A program made the position numbers and the translations under genes. Source: Chamaecrista fasciculata (lineage: Eukaryota > Streptophyta > Magnoliopsida > Fabales > Fabaceae). Taken from it: 64,000 bases of DNA. Numbering within the stretch: position 1 is the stretch's first letter; each line of letters begins with the position of its first letter. Shown here in pieces: positions 1-13,600 of the stretch. Below the pieces are notes generated by a model. It made no database searches. It was not told the origin of the DNA and worked only from the letters and a program-made list of their open reading frames with translations. The stretch lies in the NCBI GenBank assembly GCA_003254925.1, contig QANZ01032357.1:80717-144716 (forward strand). Direction: 5' to 3'.

Positions 1-1067
1 GTTTAAAAAGTTTCAAATTGGGGCCTGTGGTTTGCTCCGTTAACAAAAAGGGTCCTGAGGTTCGAAAATCTTGGCTAAAATACTATTTTAAGACCCTAAC
101 TATTAATTTTTATGCGTTTGACTCCCTATTTGTGAGAGAAGGACTTTGACGTAACAAAAGAAAAGTTTACTGGAAATAAATGAAATTTCACCCAAATTTT
201 CTAGTTGTTCTTTAAAGTTTAATCTATAAGTCCTCTATAATTAAACTCTCAGTTCCTGAATTTAAACAAACATGGGCCATCCAATTGATCCAACAACTCT
301 GATTTTGACACATCATCAAATGAAAACTTCTCCTTCATCTGTTTCCACCTTCACCATCACGCGCAACAGCTCTCCCTCCAGCTCACATACTTTCCCCTCC
401 TCATCCACCGACGCCACCGGGTTCCGACAGGAGGACGTGATGCCGGCACCGGAGAAGTAGCAATCGAAGGGCTTGCTGGAGGGGAGAAGGCGAAGACGGT
501 GAGCTCGGCGCCGCAGATTCCGGCGATCTCATCGGTTTTCTTGCAGAGGTCGTCTCGGAATTTGGCGAAGGTGACGATCGAAGAGAGCTGTGTCATCGTA
601 ATTTGGCGCTGCAGATTCCGGCGATGTCATCGGTTTTCGTATTTTTGTAGTTGGTGACATCGGCCGAAGAGATAGAGCAATCAAGAAATAAAGCACTACT
701 CCGTCGGAAAAAAGCCTCGCCGATGACGCCGTAATCGCTTGGTGACGACGAAGACGATGAAGAGATAGATCTAGTTCGACGATGAGCATTCTGGAGATAG
801 AGCAACTAGAAAATTTGGGTGAAATTTCATTTATTTCCAGTAAACTTTTCTTTTGTTACGTCAAAGTCCTTCTCTCACAAATAGGGAGTCAAACGCATAA
901 AAATTAATAGTTAGGGTCTTAAAATAGTATTTTAGCCAAGATTTTCGAACCTCAAGACCCTTTTTGTTAACGGAGCAAACCACAGGCCCCAATTTGAAAC
1001 TTTTTAAACAACATGGACCCTATCTGAAATTGGGTCAAACCACATGACCCTTCTCTGTAATTTACCC
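1..1067. mobile_element. Mutator-like element with long terminal inverted repeats, left end outside the window
   Basis: Bases 1-205 and 800-1008 are near-perfect inverted repeats. The right arm runs on to 1067, where it ends in AATTTACCC; the matching outermost part of the left arm lies before base 1. Long inverted ends with a GGGTAAATT-type terminus match the complete MULE just downstream, which has a 9-bp target duplication. The interior (about 206-800) has higher GC and holds a captured MADS-box fragment. No transposase is visible, so the element is non-autonomous. Confidence 0.75.
470..596 (-). pseudogene. Captured type I MADS-box domain fragment inside the MULE
   Basis: The minus-strand frame entering at 596 reads with the spacing of a type I MADS domain: a VTF-K-R core, then LCKK, then CGAELTVFAFSP. 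The first part of the DNA-binding helix and the rest of a MADS protein are missing, and the reading then degenerates. A second, shorter copy of the CGAE-encoding stretch lies at 604-638, so the fragment was partly duplicated. I take it as a gene piece captured by the MULE, not a working transcription factor. The family call rests on motif spacing only. Confidence 0.5.
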
Positions 1068-1134
1068 AATTATAAATAATCTCAATTTACAAGTAAACAG
1101 CTAATATAAAATGTAATATAGGTCAAATTCAAAA

Positions 1135-3282
1135 GGGTAAATTGCAATTTGGTACCCTGTGGTTAGGGGCGGTTCCCCTTTGGTACCCTGAAAGAAAAAT
1201 TTGTGCATTGTGGTACCCCGTGGTTTGCTCCGTTAGCGATTTGGTACCCTGAGGTTCTTTTCTGTTAGTATTTAACGGCAAATGTTAGTTAAAATGTCAA
1301 AAATCTCCCAAAAAGTCTTCTCTTATGCGTTTAAGTCCTTTCCCTTTACTAAAAAGGATCAAAAGATAAAGAAGTAATTATAAAAGGGTCTTTAGAATTC
1401 TAATATTATAGATTTTTCTCCTTTTCATAAGATTTCTTTTGAATAGGTCCTGATTTAATTACACTTTAATCCCAAAAGTTTATGATCTTTATCAAAATAG
1501 TCCTTAGATACTCAAAAGACAAATGAGCATATATGATTATCAAAAAAATCCCCCATAGTCAACTAGCAGAAGCTGAAATTTTCATTCAAGTACATTACAA
1601 ACAAATCAAAATCCCCAAATTTTTCCAAAATAAGCCCCACAAATTTCTTCAAACCCCACAAATTTCATTCTAACTACACTACAAACAAATCAAAACCCCC
1701 AAATTTCATTCAAGTACATTTGATTTTAACACACACGCCTCAATCGCAGCGAGCAAGCAAGCTAGTTGTCGAAGCCGATCCAAAACCACCGTTCTTCTTC
1801 TTCTCCTTCTTCGTTCTGAATCAATCACTGTAATAATCAGCAAATCCCAAATCCACCATTACAATGTCAAAAACCCCCGACTAAATTTTAGCACACACCC
1901 CTCAATCGAAACCGATCCAAAACCACGCTTCTCCTTCTTCTTCTTCTTCATTCCGATCAATCACTGTAATCATCCATCAACAAATCCCAAATCCACCATT
2001 GCAATGTCTAACCACAATCCAGATTCATGGAAGAACTCCATGCTTCGGATCCGCCGATTTAACCTCCTCGCTTTCCCTTCCGGCAGCTCCGTCTCCATTA
2101 TCCACACTCCCTCTATGCAACTCATCTCTTCCATTCCCATTCCCAGCCCTCACCTCCGATCCAGCTCGAAACCCAAAATCAGTCCCATAAACGGTGTCCA
2201 CCAGAGCTAGCTTCAAACCCTCGAGCTTATTATAGTCCTCCTCAGTCCGATCCTTAACCGCTTTAGGGTTTTCAGAGAAAGCCAAGGGAAGGCGAGAAGA
2301 AGAAGCGAAGGAAGAAGAGAGAGCCATCACGAGTTTCGGCAATGTGTGAAGGAAACGGTGATTATTGATTCTTCTGAAGCTGGTTATGGTTAATGTTAAA
2401 ATCGAAATGAACTATGACCTCAAATTTCCCACCTGTCCACTGTACAATGTAAAATTTCATGCTTATACTTTTACATTTGTTTATTTAAAATTTGCATTTC
2501 GATTTACATAACCATTGAAGTTAGAAACCAAAAAATTTACCAATAAGCTCCTTAGCTGCAGATACTTCGATTAGATGGATGGAGAATATGAATTTAAAGA
2601 TGAGTAAATAATGCTAACAACAATAAATAAGAAATCTTGGTTTTGATTTGATTTTAGTGTATTTGAATGAATTTTGTGGGGTCTGAAGAAATTTGTGGGG
2701 CTTGATTTTGGAAAAATTTTGGGGTTTTGATTTGTTTGTAGTGTACTTGAATGAAATTTATAAGGTCTGGAGAAATTTGTGGGACTTGATTTTGGAAAAT
2801 TTTGGAAGTTTTGATTTGTTTGTAGTGTACTTGAATGGAAATTTCAGTTTCTGGTAGTTGAATATGGGGATTTTTTTGATAAATCATGCTCATTTGTCTT
2901 TTGAGGTTCTAAGGACTATTTTGATAAAGATCATAAACTTTTGGGATTAAAGTGTAATTAAATCAGGACCTATTTAAAAGAAATCTTATGAAAAGGAGAA
3001 AAATCTATAATATTAGAATTCTAAAGACCCTTTTATAATTAATTCTTTATGTTTTGATCCCTTTTAGTAAAGAGAAAGGACTTAAACGCATAAGAGAAGA
3101 CTTTTTGGGAGATTTTTGACATTTTAACTAACATTTGCCGTTAAATACTAACAAAAAAAAAACCTCAGGGTACCAAATCGCTAACGGAGCAAACCACGGG
3201 GTACCACAATGCAAAAATTTTTCTTTCAGGGTACCAAAGGGAAACCGCCCCTAACCACAGGGTACCAAATTGCAATTTACCC
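1135..3282. mobile_element. Complete non-autonomous MULE (Pack-MULE type) with 9-bp target duplication
   Basis: The element starts GGGTAAATTGCAATTTGG and ends with the inverse. It is flanked by the 9-bp direct repeat AATTCAAAA at 1126-1134 and 3283-3291, which is diagnostic for Mutator-type transposition. The inverted ends are about 600 bp long (1135-1735 against 2640-3282). They include an internal degenerate repeat with a CAAGTACACTACAAACAAAT core. The interior has a partial tandem duplication (about 1773-1866 and 1912-2007) and a plastid-protein-like coding fragment. No transposase is seen. Confidence 0.85.
2165..2327 (-). pseudogene. Captured fibrillin/PAP-like N-terminal fragment inside the MULE
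   Basis: From an ATG at 2327 the minus strand encodes a Ser-rich, transit-peptide-like start (MALSSSFASSS), then an acidic linker, then LKLALVDTVYGTDFGFRAGS. The last part resembles the start of the plastid lipid-associated protein (fibrillin) domain, YGT-x-x-G-x-x-A-S-S-E-x-R. The frame then continues into unrelated sequence. About 55 codons of a protein that is normally several hundred residues remain, so this is a captured fragment. Other plastid proteins cannot be excluded. Confidence 0.45.
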
Positions 3283-3914
3283 AATTCAAAATGAGTAATT
3301 TTCAATCATTAATTTTGCGCGAAGTGTGAACCACACTCGGCACTGTGGGACTCTCCTCCTCTTTCCCCACTAATTCCTCCCACAAACAAAATGACCAATG
3401 TAATTACTCATTTGCCACTGCCCTCATCTGCATTCTTGATTTCATGTTTCCTTCTTCAAGTAATTACAGTCTTTTGACTTTTTCCCCCCTCAATTTTTAC
3501 CATTTTGACAGTGAGTTAGTGACTTATATAACAGCTGACAAGTTTCTCTTGGTCACCGGAAAGCTTGAGATCTCTATCTTCACGGCCCTTTATATATTGC
3601 AATTTACCCAATTCAAAATGAGTAATTTTCGATCATTAATTTTGCGCGAAGTGTGAACCACACTCGGCACTGTGGGACTCTCCTTCTCTTTCCCCACTAA
3701 TTCCTCCCACAAACAAAATGACCAATGTAATTACTCATTTGCCACTGCCCTCATATGCATTCTTGATTTCATGTTTCCTTCTTCAAGTAATTACAGTCTT
3801 TTGACTTTTTCCCCCCTCAATTTTTATCATTTTGACAGTGAATTAGTGACTTATATAACAGCTGACAAGTTTCTCTTGGTCACCGGAAAGCTTGAGATCT
3901 CTATCTTCACGGCC

Positions 3915-3920
<6 letters not shown>
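3271..3920 (+). repeat. 327-bp tandem duplication overlapping the MULE end
   Basis: Bases 3271-3597 are repeated at 3598-3920 with only a few substitutions. The unit begins inside the last 12 bp of the upstream MULE (TGCAATTTACCC), so the duplication happened after the MULE inserted. Both copies carry the same short open frame, but it has no recognisable domain. The second copy runs into a TA microsatellite. Confidence 0.9.

Positions 3921-3946
<26 letters not shown>
3916..3946. repeat. (TA)n microsatellite
   Basis: An uninterrupted TA dinucleotide run follows the second copy of the 327-bp repeat. Confidence 0.95.
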
Positions 3947-3949
<3 letters not shown>

Positions 3950-4639
3950 TGACTGAACCGTTTAAGAATAGCTACTATTATACTTTCCATTGTGTTATTT
4001 CGGCTGACAATTTTTTTTCAAACTGAATTCGAGCTATTTGTGCGATTTGACTTGCTTGTTCATATGTAATTCTATAATTAATTTCAAGAATGCTAATAGA
4101 ATTAAAAGATTGCGTTGAACAAATATTGACTGTGTAATTAATCATTAATAGCGTAAGTAGCTCTTTCGTGCTATTAACACAATAAAGATTTTGATGTTGA
4201 ATAAAGGATTGGATCATTGTAAAAATTCATAAAAGGCATGATATTCCTTTTATCATGTCATGTGTTAAGGTCACCAAAATTGCTAGATAGATTCTCGAGT
4301 TGAACTATTTTCCTCAACAACGTTTGTTGTCTCTAATGATATGCAAAGTTTAATTGTTGACATAAGATGCAATGAGTTATGAGTCAATAATATAATGATA
4401 TGTGGAAGAGTTAGTTATGATGTGACTCCATACATAGTTTGGATTGGTTGAAAAAATTATTATTTTTTTATTAATTTTAACATTAAATTATATCAATAGC
4501 TATAATCATGTCACATCAGCAATTACATCCCATGTCAAGAAATACTACGCTAATCCTTTTAATTTAGTTGCACGAAAAATAAATTCCAAAATAAACTTCA
4601 ACCTCCCACTAACAGGCTAACGCAATAATTTAACGGAAA

Positions 4640-6561
<1,922 letters not shown>

Positions 6562-7189
6562 ATTCTGTTTGATGTAGTTTTGCTGTGCGAACCATGATAA
6601 TACCTTGATGGACCCGTTGTTAATTACATCGATTGAACTGATTATATCTCTGGTGTTATACAATTCTAATGTTTTTGGATTTAATTTTGGTAGCATACAA
6701 ATATTTATATTGTGGTAACGAGTATGGTGATATACTGATATTATATGATTTCGGATTTCATTATTGCTTTTGAAAGGTTCACTAAAATAGAGCGAGTGCA
6801 TGGACGTTAATTACAAAGTTCTATATTTCTATCTCTTGTACCTTAAGATTAGAGTCTCGCGCATGTTCCGTTGGGTTTGAACCCATTCTTGCCGGCTAAA
6901 TCTTATATCAACTCATCAAGAGTTTTTCTTAATTCGTACCATTACATATTACATTGTATTCTGGAAGTCTACTGTTCTTGAAATAATTATAGTAAAATAT
7001 GAATAAGCAGTATGGTTATTTTGAAAAACACAGCTATTCAGTGAATCATTGTAATAGAATATGTGCTATTGGCATATTAGTTAACAAATTCTTTAAGAAT
7101 TTATAGATTATCAGGTATTGCTGATTACTAGTATAACGTATATACTAGCATTCTGACTTTAAATTTTAAACTTCGTTTAAAGAAATATG
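6562..7189. other. 3' flank of the ubiquitin-L40 gene, no further gene seen
   Basis: AT-rich sequence with stop codons in all frames. The first few hundred bases probably hold the 3' UTR and polyadenylation region. I see no other feature. Confidence 0.5.
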
Positions 7190-7869
7190 GCCAAAGTCCT
7201 ATTTTGGTATTCCAGTTATGCTCAGTGTTCCAAATTGGTCCCCTAGTTATTTTTTGTTCTATATTGGTTCCCCAGTTATATAAAACTTGGCAAAGTTGGT
7301 TCATCTAACAGTTTTCATTAATTTTTTTTTTTAAAAAAAATAAAATTGATTTTTAACTCTTAAAAGTTTAAATTATTTGCATCAAGCACCTTTTTCTCTA
7401 TAATAAAACTAAAATGTAAGGAAAAAAAAACTTAGTATTTTAGTTTATTTCACACTAAAAAATAATCTCTCTCATATGAACCCCAATTCTCAAATCGCTA
7501 CTAAATCTTGGGTAGATCTCTCTCACACATATGAGCCTAATTCTCGAATCGCTACTACGTCTTGGGTAGATTTCAATTGCGACTAAGGTGATGTAAGATA
7601 ATGGGTTTCGTTTTGATAAGGTGATGTAACCCCAATTCTCTTTCTCTCTCTCTTCCAGTGATTTTGACAATGGATTCGAATTGATGTAACGGGAATCAAG
7701 GGCTATTAGTGCCAATGAGCATAAACACAAACCCTAAAGCTCAGGTTTTCCAGAATTAGTGAAAATCAAGACATGACTGAGTCATAGGCAGTATTATAGA
7801 TAAATAAAAACGCATGAATTCACCCAAGAAATCTACGCGGTTAATAAAATTGCTACAACGCCTAAGAGA

Positions 7870-7955
7870 CCAACCCGATTGAACTCTGGACTCCAACTCT
7901 TTGTGCTGAAGAAGCTTCTTTCGATACTCTGCGACCACATTACGGCATTGTGTGG
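7870..7955 (-). pseudogene. Captured fragment of 26S proteasome ATPase RPT4 first exon
   Basis: The minus frame reads RNVVAEYRKKLLQHKELESR, close to the N-terminal coiled-coil start of plant RPT4 (S10b), where a YRKKLL-HKELESRV block follows RRN. Only about 25 codons remain and both sides are unrelated, so this is a captured gene fragment in the MULE, not a functional subunit. The same frame extends into the hairpin described separately. Confidence 0.55.
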
Positions 7956-8135
7956 GGGAGTGGATCTGCTCAATTATGGGAATGATAAAGTATGGTGAAG
8001 TATGAATCTCAACCATTCATTCCTTCAACCATCATCATTGGGAACAAAACTAGAAATAGAATGGATGGTTGAGATTCATACTTCACCATACTTTATCACT
8101 CCCATAATTGAGCAGATTCACTCCCATCGTGTGGC
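7950..8135. repeat. Long inverted repeat (about 80-bp arms) inside the MULE
   Basis: Bases 7950-8030 and 8056-8135 are near-perfect reverse complements separated by about 25 bp. Both contain TATGGTGAAGTATGAATCTC or its complement. A transcript through this site would fold to a hairpin of about 80 bp. Confidence 0.85.
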
Positions 8136-8453
8136 ATCTTCAGCTTCGGCGTCTGTCATCGTTTTGGCGCTCGAGAATTTTGGGCAGGGAGTGTGTAGAG
8201 AGAGAGAGAGAGATTTTTTTGGTGTGAAATAAACTAAAACCCTAAATTATTTTTTTCTTACATTTTGATTCTATTATAGAGCAAAAGGTCTTTAATGTAA
8301 AAAAAAAATTAAATTTTTAGGAGTCAAAAATCAATTTTATCTTTTTTTTAACAGAAAAATTGATGAAAACTGTTAGAGGGACTAACTTTGCCAAGTTTTG
8401 CATAACGGGAGAACTAATATAGAACGAAAAATAACTGGGGGACCAATTTGAAA

Positions 8454-8577
8454 CACTGAGCATAACTGGGGATCAAAATAGGACTTTGGCAAAAAAAAAT
8501 ATTGTAAAATGTTGGNCACTGAGCATAACTGGGATCAAAATAGGACTTTGGCAAAAAAAAATATTGTAAAATGTTGG
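8454..8577 (+). other. Contig join: 61-bp direct repeat on both sides of a single N
   Basis: Bases 8454-8515 and 8517-8577 are the same sequence except for one G, with N at 8516. This is best explained as an unmerged contig overlap, not biology. Confidence 0.8.
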
Positions 8578-8637
8578 TGTAGAAGCCCATTTGTTTGCTC
8601 GAATTGATGTCAAAGTTAAAGTTGCTATTTATTGATA

Positions 8638-9137
8638 GGGTAAATTTTACCTTCGCACCTTGTCTTACTTATCGGTATCACTTTGGTACTATGTTCTTTT
8701 AAAAGTGACACTTTGATTTTTTATTTTTTAACATCGTTATCACTTTGGTACCCATTTTCATTTTCATGTTAGATTTTGACGGTAGAAGGTACATGAGGCG
8801 CACGAGGGACCCAAAAAATACCAAATCAACCATTTGTCATTATCCATTCGCAATTCACACGGCCAATTCGAAATTAAGATCTTAACTGAAATGAGAGGAT
8901 TATAAGTTTGAATTGGCCATGTGATACGCGAATGGATGATGAAAAATGGTTGGTTTAGTATTTTTGAGTCCCACGTGCGTCCCACGTACCTTCCATTATC
9001 AAAATCTAACATGAAAATGAAAATAGGTACCAAAGTAGTAACAGTGTAAAAATAAAGTACCAAAATTTCACTTTAAAAAAACAAAATATCAAAGTAATAC
9101 CGGTCAATAAGACAGAGTATCAAAATAAAATTTACCC
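8638..9137. mobile_element. Foldback MITE with arms of about 240 bp
   Basis: The sequence begins GGGTAAATTTTACC and ends AAAATTTACCC. Most of the element is one large inverted repeat with phrases such as CACTTTGGTACC and TAGATTTTGACGG mirrored around about 8890. The terminus resembles the GGGTAAATT end of the MULEs in this window, so it is probably a MULE-derived MITE. Confidence 0.75.
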
Positions 9138-10624
9138 TATCTTTGCACACGTTATAGGCCATTTTGTGTCAACTCGTAAAGTAGTCTCTTTTTCGGCTTG
9201 AAATCTGGGTCCTACTCTTATGAGCCACCACCACCATCATTAATTTTGAAAATTGCCCAAGGGGGTAGGCGAAGCATTTTTAATTTGGCCATATAAGATG
9301 ATTTTCTTTTAAAAAAAGGGTTGTTCTATGGGGAAGTGTAGGCCGACAATTCCCAATGTTGGATTTAGCTTTTTTAATTTTAAAATTTGTGTAATATTTT
9401 TTTAATTTGTAAAACGTAAATCTTGAGACAAAAAAAAGTTAAATCAAATCGTTGAAAGTTAAATAGCTTAAAATTATCTAGTTCTCTAAGCTGTCCCCAA
9501 AAAAAAAGATAAGATTGATTATTGACCCAAAAAGACTGATTTAATCCCAAATTAAGAATATAAAAATGTTTATTCACAAGTAAATAAACGAATTTAATTT
9601 TTTTATATAAAATTTATTGCTATATTTAGTTCAATTTTAATTTAGACAATTTCTTTTTGCTAAAATTTAATATATTTTCCCAATAGGTTGGATTGATAGA
9701 TAAAGTAAAAAAATGTATATTAAATTATTAACGTTATTTTCTTCTTTTCTCCTCCATTCTCTTTCAAATCATACTATTGTGAACTTGAAACTTCTATTTC
9801 ATATCCAAGTAACATCCGAAGTTATTTTTTAATTTTTCAGGTAATATACCAGGAGAAAAAAGTCATTTCTTCGAACATTCTAAAAAGGAAGAAAATTACA
9901 TAAAATTTGTTTTATGTTCTTTCTTATCATATACTTTTAGGAATGAGTTTCCTAAATGTTGCATTTAATATTATGATAGTTTATACAAAATAATTTTGTC
10001 ATGTATAAATGAATCTTATAAAATATATATAAATTTTTTATATAAAATTGTCTGTTTAAAAAACATAATAATTGTGACACGATTGATGAACTACAATATG
10101 ATATCTGTGAGAAGATTGCAACGTAGATGTGTATAAAGCAAGACACTACATTTGTTGAAAAGAATTCCATGTTACTAAATGGGAATTGCTTTTAAAAGCT
10201 TGGTTGATTCTACCGGCCATTACCACCACAAATCACCTTAATTTATTTAAAAGAAGAGAAAATGATACATTAAATCTATTACTTTATGTTGTTTTCCATA
10301 GAATTACTCATAATAAAATTTTTTAAAAAATGAAAAGATATAAATATAAAATAAAGTATCAACTTTAAATAAAACAAATTACTCAAATAATTCAAGTAAC
10401 TATATTTGTTAAGAATCATAATAAAAATAATCGTAAAATTAATAATATTAAAACATCTAAAATGTAAAAGAAAAAAGTGCTATTTTTATTAAACTTTTTA
10501 ACAATAACATAAACTATGTAACTGAGCCTACAAAATCATCCTACACACACTTTAAAATTTTCAATAAAGCCCTTAAACTTGTCCATCCCATTAACTTATT
10601 ATATACACAAATTTCCTACATTGT
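9138..10624. other. AT-rich intergenic region, no gene seen
   Basis: Very AT-rich, with no coding signal on either strand. The part nearest 10624 must hold the 3' UTR of the invertase gene. Confidence 0.5.
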
Positions 10625-13600
10625 TTAGTTGATATTAGCAGATTTCATGCTCCAAGCGTTCAAATTATCCACTGTGATTGTCTCGGTACCATTATTGAAC
10701 ACATACAAGTGAGCCTCATTCTTCACTGCAATTGCTGGATAAACCCTAGATAAGATATTTGTCCTCCCACCAACTCCAAAACTTTCCACTACAGAGTGAT
10801 CAATCTGTCATTCAGTCCAAACATAAACCACTTTTAGCGGTTATATTCAATACCAAAGTTTGCTTATATAGAACAAACTATTAATTAAGTCTTTATATTA
10901 CATAGGCATTATTAGTTTAGTCTTTCAAATTTTGAAATAATTAATTTAATCTCTAGAAAAATCATGTCTCATTATAATTTAATCCCTTCAAGGATTAAGT
11001 TATATAATAATTAATAAGGTATTTATGAAATAACTAATTTGTAATAAATTATGAATGATTAAAAATTAAATTAAGTATTTTTTTAAAAAATAATGATTAA
11101 AATGATAATGATACTAAAATCTAACAATTAAAATATTAATTTAGTCGACATAAGTACGTGCCCAAAGGAGAAAAGGACAAGAATCTACGTACCAAACTCC
11201 TAAGAGAAAGCTTTGTTTGGGCTAAATCCACATCCACAAAGCCAGCAAAAGATGGCATGTACCATTCACTCATGTTTTTATTCGGAACACTAGAGGAGCT
11301 GTTAAAAATTGCACAAAACTCAAAATATAAGTAAGTTATATGCAAGAGAGGATATATATATATATAGCAAAATATAAATAATTGACTTGTTCTAGACAAA
11401 CCTGCTTGCATCGGAGCACATGAGGACCACGTGCTTGGTTGGAGCTTTGAAGATTCTGAAGAACACAGGAGTGAATTCCTCCAAATTTTGTGAAGCCAAT
11501 GTAAGAAGCCCAAATGGTCCAATACTACCTTGAACCTTTGAGCCCTTTTGGGCACATAAATCCTGTGCGTTCCTCCAATTAGCATCAAACGGTTCTGCAT
11601 TTTCTAAGCTTGAAAACGAGAAGCTTACTTCCACATCAGCCTGTAGAATTAATTAGGCATCCATCACAAAATATGTAAATATATATGCAACTTATGTGTG
11701 TGTGTGTGCAACCTCATTTTGAATAAATTATGTAAATAAGAACCAAACCTGTGCAGCAGTAATTCCTTTTACTTCAACATAATCTCCCTTTTGAAGGTTT
11801 TGATTGTTCATTGTGACTTCCTCCCCTCTAAGATTTTTTAGCTCTTCAACAGGCCATAGTAATAATTGCTTCCCATTAGGGTCAAGCCGTACGGTTCTTG
11901 GTATTGCCTGAACAAAGGTAAAGATGGATACATATTCTTTTCCATGGATTAAAAAATAAATAAATAAATTACATTTTAGTCCTTAAATTATATAAGTATT
12001 GTCATTTTAATTTATGATTTTTTTTTGAAATGTTTGATTTAATTGACAAATATTTATGATTCATTACAAATTAGTCTTTTCACATAATCAAATTGTAACG
12101 AATTATAAATTTTTGAACATTAAATCAATCATTTAAAAAAATTCAAAACTAAGTTATCAACACCTATACAATCTAAAAACTAAATTGATGTTAAAAAACA
12201 ATGTTACTCTTGGAAGTAAAATTACCTGAATTCCAGCCCATCCTTTCTGGACATCAACCTCCTTAGGATCAGACTCATTTGCCCAACCCCACAAAATTCT
12301 CCTACTCTTGGTGGGATCAAAGAAGGATTTAGAAGCATAGAAATTACCATAATCATATCTAAGTCCGCCCCATCCATCATCTGAAGTATTGTCAGGGACA
12401 TACCTGTCCTTATCCGGATAAAATGTCCCAATCGTATAATACTCATACCTAGTCAAGTCAAGGCTATTTTTCAACACGTGCTTCACATGCTCATTTTCCA
12501 TAGCTGTCAAATCCAACCCGTTTTCTCCACTCACCGAAACCGGATAAAAATCGGGGCACTCCCACATACCCGTATCCGCCGCCGAATGGATCGGGTGCTT
12601 GGCTCGGGTCCAATGCACAAAGTCTTTACTTCTATACAAGTAAGCCATCCCTCTGTGCTTCCTCTTGCTTCCCACCAGGACTCGCCAATGTTTGTCGCTG
12701 CTCAGCCACGCGGTGGTCGGGTCGCGAAAGGCACTCCCATTGACTCCCGGTTCGGCCACCACAACCGGGTTTGCATTGTCGGGTTTGACCCATTGGGTGA
12801 GATACGGGTCAGAGGTGTTGGCAGGTATGGCTAAGCATTGGACTTGGGTCTGCTTGTCATCTATGATCCCGGTGTAGAGGATAACGGGTCCTTGACCCGG
12901 GATGATGGTAGCGGATCCGGACCAACACCCGTATTTGTCAAATGGTTTGGATGGAAAAATGGCGGGTTCAAGGGCTTTCCAATTGATGAGATCGGTTGAT
13001 ACCGAGTGGGCCCACACGATGTTTCCCCAAACAGCACCTTTGGGATTGTATTGGTAGAAAAGATGATACAGGCCATTATAGTACATGGGTCCTGTGTTGC
13101 CATTATAGTGCATTCGAAAAAATTAGAAAATTTTGAAAAGAGATCACAAGTATTTTTACCTAAATAAAAGAGATCACAAGTATCATTGATTTATTGGAAA
13201 CAGATCTGAACAAATAGACATTTTTTTTGGCCTGAAAACAAATAGACAGACATTGGATGTGTGACTCATTCTATTAAAAAAATGAACTAATGTTTATTAT
13301 TCGACAAGAAATTATACTTTTTCACCATCAATATAGTAGTTTAGGAACTAATATTAAATTAACATTGACAAGAAATAAAAGATAACGTGATAATCTTTTT
13401 TGAACTTTCCACAATTCCACAAGTATCATTGGTTTATTGGAAATCAATCTAAACAATCAAACATTAAATGTGAATGTTTTTCTCAAAAACAAAATGTTGA
13501 CCTAAAGTTTATCATACAAGAAATTAATATTTTTCACTAGATCCAATCTCACAATATAATAGTTTTAAGAAATAATACTAAATGAAATTCAAGTGTAAAC

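Larger units (their letters stand above)
7190..8490. mobile_element. MULE-like element with long inverted ends (GCCAAAGTCC terminus)
   Basis: Left end GCCAAAGTCCTATTTTGG at 7190 and right end, the inverse, ending 8490. The arms stay complementary for about 250-300 bp (7190-7450 against 8240-8490) with repeated phrases of the type TTGGTCCCC-AGTTAT. No clear target duplication was found. The interior contains a captured RPT4 fragment and a long hairpin. A related terminus is seen at about 37063. Confidence 0.7.

Noticed and set aside
3345..3956. Two similar small open frames in the 327-bp repeat
   Set aside because: They are similar because the DNA is duplicated; composition and lack of motifs do not support a gene.
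12478..12877. Long plus-strand open frames opposite the invertase
   Set aside because: They are antisense to the conserved GH32 exon and have no domain signal.
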